Source: Sarcocystis neurona
Lineage: Eukaryota; Apicomplexa; Conoidasida; Eucoccidiorida; Sarcocystidae
Direction of reading: 5' to 3'
Assembly (NCBI GenBank): GCA_000727475.1
Contig: KL647308.1
Location: 992,001 to 1,056,000, forward strand
Length of the DNA stretch: 64,000 nucleotides
Positions 1 through 13,200 of the stretch are shown one piece after another (within the stretch, counting starts at the first letter, position 1; the number at the start of each line of letters is the position of its first letter). The notes below the pieces were generated by a model. It did not search any database, was not told the DNA's origin, and worked only from the letters and a program-made list of their open reading frames with translations. The position numbers were made by a program, and so were the translations under genes.

Positions 1-1424
1 TGTTTTTGCATGCTGGGCAGGAACAAAATGAATGTGAATTCCCAGATGCCTCTAGCTTCACCGGCAGCGATATGCAGGTGTGCTGAAAGGAAGGGCTACG
101 TGGGAACAGAGGGGAGTTTGCATTATGAGCCAGCAAGTCACACTCCGCAGTCGTACACAAAGTAGGGCAAGAGGCACAAAGCTTCCCCGGGAAACGCGTG
201 GGAGGAACATCCACCAGAAACGCAAGCAGCAAACCGCACGTTTAACAGGAGCCCGGACGAGTACAGCGAAGGCGGGCGGCCGGTCGACAGAGAGTCGCAG
301 GCACTTGGAGGTGAAGTCGATATTGATGTTTCAGAAGAGCGCCGAAGGAGTCAAAACCTTCAGAGAAGCAGCCACAGCGGTAGATTACTGTCAAAAAAGC
401 AGAATCGAGGCTGAGAAGCGGAACAAACAGCTTTTACGGACCTTTACCAGCATGAACGTGCTTATGGTTTTGAGTGGATGAGCGCAAACTGCTAAACTCT
501 AAGCCAGTGCGTAGCTTATGTAACGAGGTGAGACGTGAAGGAGGCAAAGGAAAACACTGAGGGCAGTTGTCGTGCACTCAAATATGCACGGGGCAGATTC
601 ACCGCTCACCTGTTGCTTCGATACGTTCATATTTCTGTACTGCCACGCGACCGCAAACAAACTAGCGGGGAGCATCGACGTGTAGTAGTAAGGTATCAGC
701 GGAGGTACAGACAAAGCAGCAACGGAATCACCAGCGAGAAAAAGGGGTGATTTGCGGGAACAGCAGCCTCGAGGCAGCCGGAGCAGCCTCGTGTTCTGAA
801 TTAGCAGCGGCAGATACTCAGGAGAGTAGTTACTGTGTACTTGCAACGCGAGCATCACGCAGGAATCACGCTCCAGACGAACACCAAGAGCAACAGTGTC
901 AAACCAGCCAGAACACCAGCTTTGAAGACAGAACGGTGTCTACAATTGATACGCAGTTGTAGGAGCCTGAGTAAAGACAGGTGATGTACTCTTTTAGATC
1001 AATGGGACACCTGACATCTACACGGTGGGGGCGTGTGCTCGAAGCCGTGCCAGTCTCTCGCCAAAATATCGGAAGCAGCAGCCGCTGCTTCACTCGGGCC
1101 TGCACAGGGGAAGGGTTTCTAAGGAAGAGGAGGTTCTCGAGTCAGGATGCCGTACTAAAGCAAAGGTAGAAGCGACTGCGTCCGGGCGCTCACGAACCGT
1201 GGCATATTTTCGCTTCTTTAGAATACAAGCATGTTGTTCTAACCACAGCGATGTGTTTAGATTCAGGTCGTGCAGGGATACGTCATCCTTGGAAGTCCAC
1301 GTACATTCCGGACCCGGTACGTGCGGCAGTCGTGTTGAGCATGTTGCGCACTCGTGGGCAGCACTACGCAGCTAGCATGCGAAGCCCTACTTTAACTGGA
1401 TCGTAGCCCGTTTTCGATTCGTCG
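1..1424. other. Left-edge region with no recognised gene
   Basis: No family could be recognised here. The longest open frame on the + strand is 80-481 (133 codons, basic, Arg/Lys/Gln-rich). It has no recognisable domain and could be a chance frame or an exon of a gene entering from the left. The stretch is AT/GC balanced and lacks the microsatellites seen further right. Confidence 0.4.
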
Positions 1425-1433
1425 ATGTCTCAA
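1425..1433 (+). CDS. TXNDC9: TXNDC9 exon 1, tentative (Met-Ser-Gln)
   Basis: The next exon is open upstream without any ATG until a stop at 2046, so an upstream exon must supply the start. The ATG at 1425 followed by TCT CAA and a GTGTGT donor is in the required phase 0. It would give MSQ joined to AKVVED, resembling family N-termini. The donor is weak and other short exons are possible. Confidence 0.35.
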
Positions 1434-4400
1434 GTGTGTGCATTCCAAATGTCCTGCTGGTCTCCGCCCCTCCCGTTTCACAGGCGCACTCGCACTTGGT
1501 GTGTAAGTGGGCTGCTCACTTGCTTGTGCCGCACGTGTACGAAACCTCGGTGGGCGCACCGCTCGTCTTCCTTGCCTGATTGTCGCGTCAAAGACACGAA
1601 CAGGGAAAAGCTAGTTCGTGCTGCAGGGGTTGTAAGTCCCTCTTATCACTGCGGCCACACAAGCAGATGGACTGCTTTTGTGCGTGCCGTTGCCGCTGCT
1701 GCGTCTCCTCCTGCTCTGGCATTTACTTCTGCATCTGCATATTTCTGTGTCTCACGAGCTGGCGGGGGACGTTTGCTCTTGTGGCAGTACGGGGGGGCTT
1801 TCTTTGATGACTGCTCCTGCTCCGGCTTCGCTGGTGGAGTTGTCACAGCGGCGGTGCTGTAATCTGCTGCTGCTGCTGCGTTTGCAAATCCTAGTGCCTA
1901 CTCTAGTGTTGCAACACGGGTCGATCTCTAGTACCAGTTGTGCACCGGTTTCGGCTTTCAGCTCGTTCTTTCAGCTTCTCAAGCCTTTTCTGGCCTACTG
2001 TTGTCTTCCTACCGTGGTGGAGGTGCCTGAGTGGGAAGAAGTTCTTGAGGTCATTCAACTTGTTGTGTAGGAGCTGGAGCGCTGACTACGTGTAAATTTC
2101 AAAAGCGGTTTGTATCTGTTCTCTCTACCCAGGCGAAAGTGGTGGAAGATAAGCTGAAGAGCTTGGAAGAGGAGAAGCGAGGCGAAAAAGAGAAGGCGAG
2201 CAGCAGCAGTTGCGCATCCTCTGCCGCGGTGGAGGCAGACGATTGTAAGCAACTACCTGAAGTACCTCCAAGGGAACCGTTTGGTCTAGGACGGCAGGGA
2301 TGAAACTGCGCTTCCACATATATACGTAGAATTGTCTACTTTGTTTTCTTTCCCTTCACTCGAGACGCAGCCAGCAGCGGACTAACGTAGATGATTGGTA
2401 GCAATGTAAGCAATTCGGAGCAGTTATCAACTGCCTAGTTTGCTCTTTCTTCGACCTACCGTTGAGTAGCATTGTTCACGCAAAGCACATGAACACCTGA
2501 CTAACTAGCAATCTTCAAAGACTCTCCTGTAGTGGCGTGAGTCGCCATTCGAAATAGTAGGGAGAGAGGAGGAGGAAGAACCACAAAGGAACAAAGCGCC
2601 CGTCCAGCATCGACGTGAATTCGCATGAACACGCACGGTGCTGACGCACGAGCACTGGAGGAGATGCAAAATAGCTGGGGGAAGAGCCTGCAGCTGCTAA
2701 GACAGAAAACCGGCATCAAACAGCGAGGGGCGCGTCCCCGAAACTCATTTTCACCTGTTGAGACCTCGACAGAGAAACAGTTGTGTGCAGTCAGGTAACG
2801 CGCAGCAGAACCGTCAGAACTAGACGAGGAGCACGCGGGAGAAACGAGAGCACGAGCGTCTGTGAGCGATGCCGGTACAAATTCTCGTGACACTGCGAAC
2901 TTGCCAGCAGCTGGGACGGACGCTGACCGCCGCTATGGCCTCCTTGGGGGATCCTCAACTTTTGCTGCCGCTGCACACGTACTGTCAGCGCACGCGAACG
3001 TGCGCTTCCCACATGCTTACATAGACCCACTCATGCATACGTAGATCTGTTTCCGCTCTTCCGAGGGGATGCGAGCTCCTGGCAAAGGAACGCTGCCGCG
3101 GGGCTGTACTCGTCAGAAAATATAATTTTCTCCCCGCACAGATTCACCCACACCAACTGATACACCTGCGTTCACAGAAGATATTTACTCGCATGCGTAC
3201 CCCCCTCCGTTTAGCGAGAAATGGAAAGATATGCAGGTGTACATAGACTTACGTGGTCTTAAATGCAAACAGGGGAACTCTGCGTGTAAAAAGTGGTCTG
3301 ACTCTGGGCATTCGGAAAGGAGTTCTCCCCTTATAGCTGAGAGTACGCGTCCTGAGGCGAGGCTCCACACGAAAGTAGGTGTACGCAGAGGGGGACACAA
3401 ATGGGTTTTCTGGGTGACGACTCAGAACTTGATACACATACATGTCTGCCAACAGTTTGTCCATAAGCATGTGTATACATGTACATATGTGTGTGTGCAG
3501 GTGCATCCACCTGAGCAGCGTCGAAATCTTTTTCCTTCGGATCCCAGCTGCTGGGCGCACTGCTAAAATGCCTAGTGCTGTCAACTACTTCGGCAATTTT
3601 TGTTAGCCCTTATTCGTCTTCTACTTGTTGCCCTTCTTGCTGGCTGCTGCTGTTGCTGCCAGTGTGTGTTCCGCCCTGCTGTTGCAGCTATCTGTGCTGC
3701 TGCTGCTCTCACATTTCTGCTGTTCCTGCTGTTGCCATTTTCGTAGGTGGCGTCTCACTGGTGCGTAAGTAACTGCCGCACTGCCACAGAAGTCTACGTT
3801 TCAAAATGTGACTTCCTCGTGGAGTCTCGCTCATACGCCCGAGTGTTCATACGTTGATTTGAGGCTGATCTCAGCAAGAAACCGTGGGAATTCTGCAATG
3901 TAGCTAGTCCCCTCGTAAGGCCCTTCCTTGCTGCAGCCGTCCTCCTGTAATGCAATTTTCGACCGCAGCAGCTTCCGTAGCAGCACTTTGTCTTCTTGTT
4001 ACTTGCGGTCGTTGGTGTGTTGCCGTCTGCTGCTCCTACGCAGCTTCCGGGGATGCCCAAGCAGCACAAGGACATTTGGACGATGATTTGACGAACTGGA
4101 GAGAACGGCGGCTTCGGCAGCTCAAGGTCAGCTGTTTGTCCACCTGCTTTAGCGTTGCGAGGCGTTCTCGAGAGTACGCCGTCCTGTTCCTGAGGAAGAA
4201 GCCCAGAGCCTATGTGTGTTACTTGTACTTTTCAATTCCTACTACCACGGGGATTCCAAATGATTTTGTCATATGTATGCACCTGCGTCCCCGGTGGACT
4301 ACGCCTCGGTGAAAAAAGGTGGTTCTGCTTCAAACGAAGGATGTTCGACTTTCTTCTTGAACAAAGGTCAAGACAGGCACCTGCAGTCCAACAAAACAGA

Positions 4401-7400
4401 ACAGGCCTCGTCTTTTTGTTTTGTGAACTGCCAGACAGTCAAGCTGAAGTGGGACGGACACGCAGAATTTGTGAGATCTGCGAGTGAACACGTCTCATGC
4501 GGATGAAACTCCACCCGTGTGCACTGACGTGTAAATCTTTGTTTAACTCAAAAAGAGAGAGGACGAGACACAGACGAAGAAATACATATATACACGTATG
4601 CGTGTATGCGTCTTTATTTAGCAGCCCACTTTGATACTGGACGTCTTTCGTGTAGAAAAGTACGTCTCTTGCGAGTCAGGAACAGGCGTTTCTGCAGCAC
4701 GCAGAAATATCACTTTTCTTCGTCCTTGCCGTGGTTCCATATTTACTTCTGTATATATACGTAGACAGACATGTAAGGAAGCGCAGATATATATGCATGT
4801 GTGGGGACAAGTATGCTTATTCTTTGCGTGTATGTGTTTTGCGACCACACACATGCATAGATAATATAGCGATTGACACCCTTGTAACAGTATACACGTA
4901 AATACACATATCAGTGTATGTACACAAATGTGTGTGTACGGCTGCATGAGTATATGTATGGGTGCATTCGTCTACAAGTGTGTGTACATAGTGCAAATGG
5001 GCAGCTAAGAGGATCATCAGTGGAGGTTGTGTGATAAGGTGAAAGCTACCGCGTACCTCGGCACGTGGTGAAGAAAGTCGCCGTGGCACAGCTCGACGCG
5101 AGAGGCAGGGAGAGCTGCTGACCCCCTTCCACTAGCGTCACGCAGTTTCTGCAAACACGAACGTGAGTAGTGTGTATGTGCGTCTGTACCAAGCCGACAT
5201 TACCCAGGTGGTTCTATACGGATAAACGTGTGGGTCTTTCTCAAGAGCGTCTACGTCTTCCTCTGCAGACGTCAATGCCGCTGCAAATCTAACTGCTTGG
5301 TCTCCCCTGCCCACCTACAGCAACGTAGACGAAGTGTCCACACCCGCCCAGGCGGAAGCGCAACGCCAGATAGGGAAACACTCGTGTTGCCACTGCGTGT
5401 GTACATACGCACACCTCTATACATAAAAACACGTACACGTATATTTTCTATATGAGTACATAGAAAATATCCCGGCGCATGTGAATGTGTGATTGATATC
5501 TGCGGAGCCATGCATATTATTATATAGCATAGTAATACTTACTATTCTTACTCTAATTAGTATAATACTTACTGTTATTACTCTAATTACTATGACCCTT
5601 GCATTGTTATCAACGCAGAGAAATTATAGGTGTGTCACCAGATGCATGTTCGCGGCGACGATGGGTCCGGGTATATCTCAGACCTGGCATAGGTGTGTGA
5701 CCAGGCGCACGGTCGGGGCGGCAATGGGTCCAGGTGTTTGTTACACATACGTTTCCACCTTGCATATTTTGAACGCGTGACCAGGTGTGGACGACGTTTA
5801 TAGTCCCTCTTCTCTTCTCTCCATGTAAACGTGGCGCTAAGACATGGCAGGTTTGTTGACGAATACAGTCAAGTTCCTAGATTCGCTTGTCCTTTGGGCG
5901 GCGCGGGCACGTGTGCGGACGCAGGTAGCCCGTCGTTACGTGCTGACGTAAACAGCGCAGTGTCTAGGTGAATACCCGTTGCTATTTCTTCCTCACGCAA
6001 GTCAGAACAGCTGCGCGGAAGTGTATCTCTCTACTGAGAAGGATTCAAGGAGGTGGAATTTCCCTCAAAAACTTGTGCTTCTTTGTGCTGTGCGCTGTCC
6101 TGCCCCTCACCCCGTACGTAGAGCTTGATCTTCTTGTGCTTTGTAGGAAAAGAAGCAGCAGGAGGACGCACGTCGACAAGGCAACGGAAAATACGAAGAA
6201 ATTGTCGAAGAAGAATTTCTTCCTACCGTTACAAAATCGCCTTTTGCCGTAGGTGCACGTAGAACTTCAAAGCGAATGATCGCGTCTTTTCTACATTATA
6301 TCTGTGTGGCACCTGTTTCTTCGCTTGTCGGGTTGTCGTATATTTTCAAAAGTCAGCGTAGGTCGACTCGTGCAACCGCTGCTGCGCATTGCCAGTGTAA
6401 CGTCCTCACTTCTTGCCCCTGCGGGTGATGGGGGAACCGGCACTAGCATGAAGGACCAACTGCTGAAATGCAGCTCCTTGTTCTAACCGTCGCCGCGCCT
6501 AAGACGTTGAAAGCAGTGAACCGACGAGGTGCACCTCCTTCCTTGTTCTCGAGAATCTTTCTTTTTTTGAGGGGGATCTTTCGAAAGCGAAACCCTGTTG
6601 CTGGAGTCTTTGCTATTGCAGCAACAGGTTCCAAGTGCGTGCTGCTGCTGCTGCAACAGCTGGCAGTGCGGCACTCTTGAACAACCGTCTTGCTACTCAT
6701 CTCACTCCGCAGCGTCCATTTTTCTTCTCTAAGGAAGTTCATTGGTCGTGAATTGAGGCCTTCTCCGTTTCCTTGATTCTTGTGTATATACTCGTATTTT
6801 AGACCTGTATTCAGCTTCTATTTGCTTTGCCGCAGAACCGACCATTTTGTTCTTCCCCAGGTTTGCTCTTCGCATTTCTTTCTATCCGTCCGAGTACCCG
6901 TTTACCAGTAGTACAGTGCTCATTTCACTCTGTCTGTGTACAAGTGTATGTATGTTTCCTTGGCGATCTAAACAGATTTCTGTCTCTTTGAAGTGCGGCC
7001 GTGCCCGTATATTATTATTCGTCTTCATCTCTCTTTCCCTGTTCATTCTCTCTCTCTGTCTCTGTGAAGACACACATGCTAGTGGAGGCGGAGAAAAGAT
7101 ATTTGTGTGTTCCTCTTTCTTTGTAAACGCTCTGCGGCAGCTCCATTTTCTTCACCGTCGTTACTTTTCCGCTTCTCTTTGCGTGTCTCTTTCTCTCCTG
7201 CAGGAGCGCGTGTGCGGGAGAGATACTTTCTTCTGTTAGTAGTACTACACGGCAACGCAGCAATGTAGGGGATGCTCTAGAACGTTGTATTGTGGCCCCG
7301 GGGTGTAACTCGTTTTTTCACCGGGCTTCGTCCCTTTAAAACAGCATCTTCGTTCAGCTATCCCATCACGCTCCTTCGTCCTTCCTCCCTTCCCCCCTAT

Positions 7401-10287
7401 TTCCTGAACGAAGTTCTTGCTTTGCCGCCGCACGCGATGCAGAGAGCTCTCACCCTCTCCCCGCAGTTTCCTAACACACGTGACGGCGTCCTTTGCAACA
7501 ACGCCACACGCAGCGCCGTGTTGTTCCTGCATTTCGACATCAACATACGCAGCAAATTCACGGGGTTCTATGTACAGGTGGAAATTTGTAGCTACGACGG
7601 CACCTTCATAATATGCACGGGTGTGTAAGGAGGTGGTGGAACTACACACGTGCGTTCAGAGGGGTTTATCCAGATACATATACGTGTGTGTACACGCCTG
7701 GCAAATTGACACGTGGATAACACATACACGTCTTCTGGGAAAGCTACTTCAGGCGATTAGAGGTCTTGCTCTGTCCGGGGTCTTCTTATTCGAAGGAGTT
7801 GCTCTTGATGGGGCGTATCTTCTACGTGAAAGCTGCAGCCTGGTGGTGCTCACGTGTTTGCATCAGCCGTTACATGTGAAACCCATGGACTGCGTCTTTC
7901 TTTGACTGTTCTTTCTCCCCATGGGGAACAGGTGGTCCATTTCTTCAGCCCCTCTTTCGAGCGGTGCAAGGTCATGCACAAGCACCTGGAGGAAGTTGCA
8001 ATGTTGCATCCCGAGACACGCTTTGTGAAGTAAGCAACAACTGCAATAGCAGCAGCAGCTCAGTCGAAAAGTTCCTCGGAATTACGTTCTTGTTCAAAAG
8101 TCACCCAACACAGAGACTTGCCAAAAAGTCTTGCCTTCTCTTCCTTTTCCGCTGCGGTACTGCAGCGTAAACAGCAGCGGCCACTTTCGTTCCTCACTAT
8201 CAACAGCCACTTTCTGCAGCAGCAGCACTCACGGCAGAACACAACTTCGAGAAGTCTACGGTGTGTACCGGTACTAGCGCCAGTTGTATGTGTGTGTTCC
8301 GACGTTCGCTGCAGTCGTAAGCGTGAACGCTGTCGTTTAAAGTTTGTACGTTTCTGACGTCACGTCGCCCATTAGATCTCCCTGAGCAATCGGGTGCACC
8401 CTAGACGTGTTCCTCGTGTTAAACGATGTTCTTCGTAATCCAGAACATTCGCTCGCCACCGCAACATTAAGAGGCATCACAGAAGTGAGAGTCCGCATTT
8501 TCGTCTGTACGTCCACCGCTTCGTATTCTGACTGCCGCGTTTACGGATATGGGAGACTCAACGACGTGTGCAACACACGTGCTCCACAGGACATCTTTGG
8601 ACATAGAGAAACGCATGCGTACACACAGTTAGCGTCTCGAGGTCTTCGAGACGAATGTCTGGCAAATCAACTGCATTCTAGGCCATCTCGCGTCAGGAGA
8701 CTCTGCGTTGCTTTTCACTCGTGGGTATATACTTGTGTCCATATCTGTACGTGATCTGCGTGTAACTGTCACTATGTGCAGACGTGTGTGGACGTATGTG
8801 CGACGTATAAACGTATGAACGGCTTAACCCTCTATCCAAGCATACCACAGTCATACGTATGTGTAGAGACCTGGGGGCAGCCGGTAGCGGATGCGCCGTA
8901 CACGTTGCAGCAGTCACATGGCGTGCAGCCCAGGCCCGTACAGCAGAGAAGTCCTGGAGCACGCGGAGAGAACTCCTAAGCGCAGCAGTCGTTGACTTTC
9001 TGTATATAGTCGTATACGCTGTGTACTCCGGTTCTGACCAGTGGTCTGCACTGCAGGTGCTTCAGGTTACTGCTGCGGAATTTACGTTGAACTTCACTCT
9101 TGTGATATTTCGCTATAGCGCGACAGTCGTGGTTTGGTGGCCGGGCCGTCTTCGGGGACAGAGGCGTCGTTATGTGTTTGTGTGCGTATAAACATAAGCA
9201 CGTTATAGCCTGCAGGATTCGCGAGGTTTGTTGCACCACCAACATGTTGATGCGTACTTTTTTTGCTCTGTGACGTGCCAAACGGTAGGCTGAACGCAGA
9301 AAAAGCGCCTTTTTTCTGCCAGAAACTGGCCATTCGTTGCCTGCCGTCCGTGGTCCTGTTCAAAGACGGGGTGGCACTGCATACTGTTGTCGGGTTCGCT
9401 GAGCTCGGCGGGGTCGACGATTTTCCCCGGGAGAAACTCGAGAAAGTTCTCCTGAAATACAAAGTTATCCAACCCACCGTGGGGGTGAGTCACATGTTCG
9501 CGTACAGTACACAAGCAAACAGTCGCTTTTGAGTCCAGATGTGGCGACAGCTCGAAAAGAGCAAAGGTAGGGCAGTGTAGGCTCCTCCGCTGTCTGCACT
9601 TAGTACGTGCCTTTTTTTTCTGAGGGGGAGCGCTGCCGACAATCCCTACGCCAATTTTCTTACGTGAAAATTTGTAGGCACCTCTGCACCAACTACCGCA
9701 TGTGAATGCACGTATACACACACATATATATATATATACATATATATGTATATATAGAGAGAGAGGTGCACCTGTCCTACCCCTCTCGATTGAACATGTG
9801 AAGAGCCGTGAGTTGCTGGAAGGACTCGAAATCAGGGAGTTCTGTGAGTGTTCGTCGTGTATGACTGGGTGGGCATGTGGACACCCAGAGGTGCATACGA
9901 GTAGCCTTACGAACTGCAACGTACGTGCCCACTATTTTTGATCTACCCCTACAGGCAGGTTCGTGTAGTTAACGGTATTGCATATTTAGTACCCGCGCTT
10001 CCTAGATGTCTTCGCAAGTTTGTGCAAGGAGAAAGATGTTGAGAGATGACGTCTTTGAGGTGTATAATACTCACACGCACCTCCACAAGCGGAGAGCGAG
10101 ACGCCAGAGCTGAGCTGGTGCGATATGGGTGGAGAGTTTTGGTTGCTCACTGAAAAAGACTTCGCTTTTTAGCGGACAACTACAGGACTGTGTTGGAAGC
10201 CCATGTAACCGCCGCACACCTGGTCTGCCGTTTTATTTGCAGCAGTACTCAGACGGGGAAGACGATGACGACGAAGTGCAGAGCTGA
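1425..10287 (+). CDS. TXNDC9: TXNDC9 / phosducin-like protein 3 homologue, 7-exon gene
   Basis: Joined exons: 1425-1433 (tentative), 2133-2244, 4044-4126, 6147-6248, 7932-8029, 9289-9484, 10243-10287, giving about 214 aa against about 226 aa for human TXNDC9. The order matches the family: an N-terminal coiled-coil helix (AKVVEDKLKSLEEE, then DDDLTNWRERRLRQLK), a linker (GNGKYEEIVEEEFL), a thioredoxin fold starting VVHFFSPSFERCK, the family hallmark LNAEKAPFFCQKLAIRCLPS, then LFKDG and VVGFAELGGVDDF, and an acidic tail ending DGEDDDDEVQS. The fold has one Cys (FERCK) and no CXXC, as is normal for this family, so it is not expected to be a redox enzyme. Known homologues bind the CCT chaperonin and modulate actin and tubulin folding in the cytosol. 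All splice phases agree; introns are 699, 1799, 2020, 1683, 1259 and 758 nt. The identification is firm; the start is not. Confidence 0.85.
2133..2244 (+). CDS. TXNDC9: TXNDC9 exon 2 (N-terminal helix)
   Basis: The exon follows a pyrimidine-rich tract and CAG acceptor and ends at a GTAAGC donor in phase 1. It encodes AKVVEDKLKSLEEE followed by a Glu/Lys- and Ser-rich linker, aligning with the TKLVEEHLDSEIQ helix of human TXNDC9. The single T at its end joins CT of the next exon to give Ser. Confidence 0.75.
4044..4126 (+). CDS. TXNDC9: TXNDC9 exon 3
   Basis: The exon runs from a GCAG acceptor to a GTCAGC donor in phase 0. It encodes HLDDDLTNWRERRLRQLK, matching the family MDEDELERLKEKRLQALR helix. 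A second possible acceptor 21 nt downstream (exon start 4065) would keep the same frame. Confidence 0.75.
6147..6248 (+). CDS. TXNDC9: TXNDC9 exon 4
   Basis: The exon lies between a TAG acceptor and a GTAGGT donor, 102 nt, phase 0 at both ends. It encodes EKKQQEDARRQGNGKYEEI and VEEEFLPTVTKSPFA, corresponding to the GHGEYREI and RDFFQEVKES linker of TXNDC9 just before the thioredoxin fold. Confidence 0.85.
7932..8029 (+). CDS. TXNDC9: TXNDC9 exon 5 (start of thioredoxin fold)
   Basis: The exon runs from an ACAG acceptor to a GTAAGC donor, ending in phase 2. It encodes VVHFFSPSFERCK and then the helix MHKHLEEVAMLHPETRFVK. The Phe-x-Arg-Cys-Lys motif stands where classical thioredoxins carry CXXC, as in other TXNDC9 proteins. 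This is one of the two diagnostic exons. Confidence 0.9.
9289..9484 (+). CDS. TXNDC9: TXNDC9 exon 6 (core of thioredoxin fold)
   Basis: The exon runs from a GTAG acceptor to a GTGAGT donor; its first base completes Lys135. It encodes LNAEKAPFFCQKLAIRCLPS, then VVLFKDGVALHTVVGFAELG and GVDDFPREKLEKVLLKYKVI. This aligns nearly residue for residue with human TXNDC9, including the Pro that takes the cis-Pro place of the fold. It is the most diagnostic exon of the gene. Confidence 0.92.
10243..10287 (+). CDS. TXNDC9: TXNDC9 exon 7 (acidic C-terminus and stop)
   Basis: The acceptor is a GCAGCAG tandem site after a T-rich tract. The exon encodes QYSDGEDDDDEVQS and a TGA stop, matching the acidic DSDSDDD tail of the family. 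Phase 0 agrees with exon 6. Using the second AG would drop one Gln. An extra small exon between exons 6 and 7 cannot be excluded, since the human tail is about 15 residues longer. Confidence 0.7.
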   Translation, partial: QYSDGEDDDDEVQS

Positions 10288-13200
10288 TCAAGAGACGAAC
10301 ACGAAGGCAGCATTCGGCGTCTGAGTGCAGTTTCCTGCATTTACGAGGCTTCATCCTCTTTCGACTTCGCGTCAAGCTGACCATCTTTTTCCTTCGCCGT
10401 GAAGTGGCTTCTCAGTCGCCTTCGTCGTAATTTGCTGAGGTCGTGTAGAGGTCCACACCGGGATACCGGAGGCTTCTGCGGCGTGCATCTCCCGTCGCTA
10501 CTAGTAGAAACTAAGTATTGTGTTGTACGAGTCGTTCGTGCGTACAGCAGCATTTGATTGTGTGCGTGTTTGAACGGTTTATTCATTGGTAGCGGGCGTG
10601 GGAAGCATTTCTTGCTAGCGAAGAAGGCCGGGCAGGAAGCGCTGGGCCGTCCTCTTCCCGCTTTGCAGGTTAGTTAGACGATTGCGTGACGGCGGTTTCC
10701 GAGAGATGTTACAGTCAACGACCTTCGTTGAAGTGTATAGAACCGGAGTCTCGCAGGTGTACAGAAATGTACCACACGCCTGGGGCACCGTCGGCGTGAC
10801 CGCCTGAGGTGCTCTTTCGCAAAATTGCCACATCCGCAAAAGCCCAAGTATACACTTAGATATGCGCGTTTCTCTCTCTGAGCTGCGCGTAGACACCCTC
10901 ATGCGCCCCTCGTGGCCTGCGTAAATGCAGGGCTGTGAAGAGTTTGTGTGCTGCACATCACTGAAAGAAGGCGAGTGTTCAGCTTTTTCTGGGGAGTGCG
11001 GTTGTGCTCCTAGCGAAAGAGGATAATTTCTCCTTTTCACTGGACTTCTAAAGTCCTCGACATGCGCCCGACGTGAACGGCTGGAAAGGAGCGTGCGCTC
11101 TGGTGGCGCATCCCAGATCACAGCCGTTTCGGCTATGCATCCTTTTAAGTATAATGTATGCACGTAGTTTTATATCTACGCGGGCGGATACAATATGCAA
11201 GCTGATAGAAAGAAGGGGAGGCTACATCGGAATAAGTGATCTGGAAGAGAATTCGAAAGTAAAAGCACAGCTTTTGAAGAACTCACACATAGTTAGTGGC
11301 GTACTAGAAGTCGAGCCGTAGTGTGCCACCGCCCGTCCGTCCTGAGAGGTGGAACATGAGGCTGCTGGCCTTGCTCTCACCTTTTGACTCTATGTTGTAT
11401 GCGGAGGTGGACGCGTGGGTGTACGTCTATGCTTGTGCCTGGCTGAACGGATCTGTTCTGCAAATAAGCGTGTGCCAGTTCATGTGCTGCTCCATGGATG
11501 TGCCTGTATACCTCTATTACATTGATGTACCTCTGCCCGCTGGTAGACGACACATGGCGGCGCCGAAGAGGCGCAGGGTAGACCCTTGTGTATGTGTAAG
11601 TGTTTACACAAAAGTGCACGTACAACGGTTAGCGCTTAAGCAGCCAGCGACAGGTGGGCGACCATTTAAAATGTATAATGCAGTGCCCTCAGGTGACGGC
11701 TGCGGAGGCAGAACGCATCCTGCCAGCGCGGGGCACGTGCCATCCTCATACTTTCGCAAAGAGAACAAAGTCCACAGCACTTATTTGTAGTCTTGAAGAA
11801 GCGGTGTGAGCTCTAAAGGTAACTCAGGAGATCAGGAATGCTGACAGTGGTATAAATGTTAACGCGGTATTGTAACCTTCGTCACTCTCAATGTTGACAT
11901 ACCGTGTGTTGTCGCTGTACTGCGTTGCATGCGACTGTCGCTTCTACGTGTTGTTCTTCGTGGCTGTGACCAACGAGTGCAAGACTCAAAGTGGCCATCC
12001 CACGTGGAAATTTTGCCCTTCCCTGACGAGTGACGCGGTGATTGCGCCCTCCCCTCGTGTCCGCTCAACAGCTGTATACGCCTGACCAGCGGAAAGCGGA
12101 TATCTGTTCAAGGGGAGTGGACAGATTATTCACAGCCTTGCCGTTTGTACAATCTGGATGCGGAAAATCTGTAAACACTGTCTATGCCAAATGGCCGCTG
12201 TGTCCATGCTCCAGGAAGACGACGGTGTCAACGTTGCTGGAGGCATGCGGAGAACGTGCCCTCTGTGATACCGACGCAGTCGCCCTCATTACATTGTTGA
12301 GCAACAGCCCCAGCTTTGGTGACACGTTGCCGCTTCCGATCGTTCCTGCTGTCCTTTTTGACTCCGCACACGTTCGTTTGCGCGCCCGTCCACCGTACAC
12401 TTAGTTGAGGGCGTGTAGCCTTCTTGTCTTTCAACCTCTTACTAGAACTCCTTTGTATGCATTGCTACACTGCAGTCTTGTTCGCAAAGTGACGCGTGCT
12501 AGCGCGGCGGAGGTCCTCCTTATGAATGGCTTCTTCTCGTGACGTCTTGCTCCGATGCTCCGTACCAGCATTTTACGCGCGCACCTACCTGCTGTGCGGC
12601 TGTCTGATTTTTACGCGTCTGTATTCACGGCCTACCTCCGTTGCAATCAACTCAGCCGATCACAACCCTGAGACCGACTTTTTTTTTCATTGGTGTTGAG
12701 GACGTGTGCGTGTGTCAAAAACGTCAGCAGCCGATCATAACCCTGAGACAGACTTTATTTCATTGGTGTTGAAGACGTGCGCGTGTGTCAAAAACTTCAG
12801 CTTTATTCTTTACTCTATGGAATACTGCTTTTCAGCGTGTCCGCTGTACTGGTGCTCTTCATTTTTGGCTCCCACTTATCCCAGCTCGAACGGTGGGGGC
12901 GTCGACGTATGAAGACGATGACTTGCTGCATGCGCATCCTCTCAGGCAACGCTCCGCAACTACAACGTGCATACAACACCGATACTTACATACTTTTAAA
13001 CTTAAGCTAAGCGCATGCATCCCAGCTTAGCCAGACCTAACCGCAGTCAACTGCCGCCAGGACGCAGATGCCGCCCCTCCATCCCCTTCTGCATTAATGC
13101 CGAACAGGGTGGCATAGCTGGTGTTGAGCGCGTACTCAGACTGACTTCGGTGCTCGCCTACGCGGACACACGAGCATCCCGCTCTAGAAGTCTGAAGCTT

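Noticed and set aside
9203..9919. 238-codon minus-strand frame
   Set aside because: It is antisense to the highly conserved TXNDC9 exon 6 and has no domain of its own.
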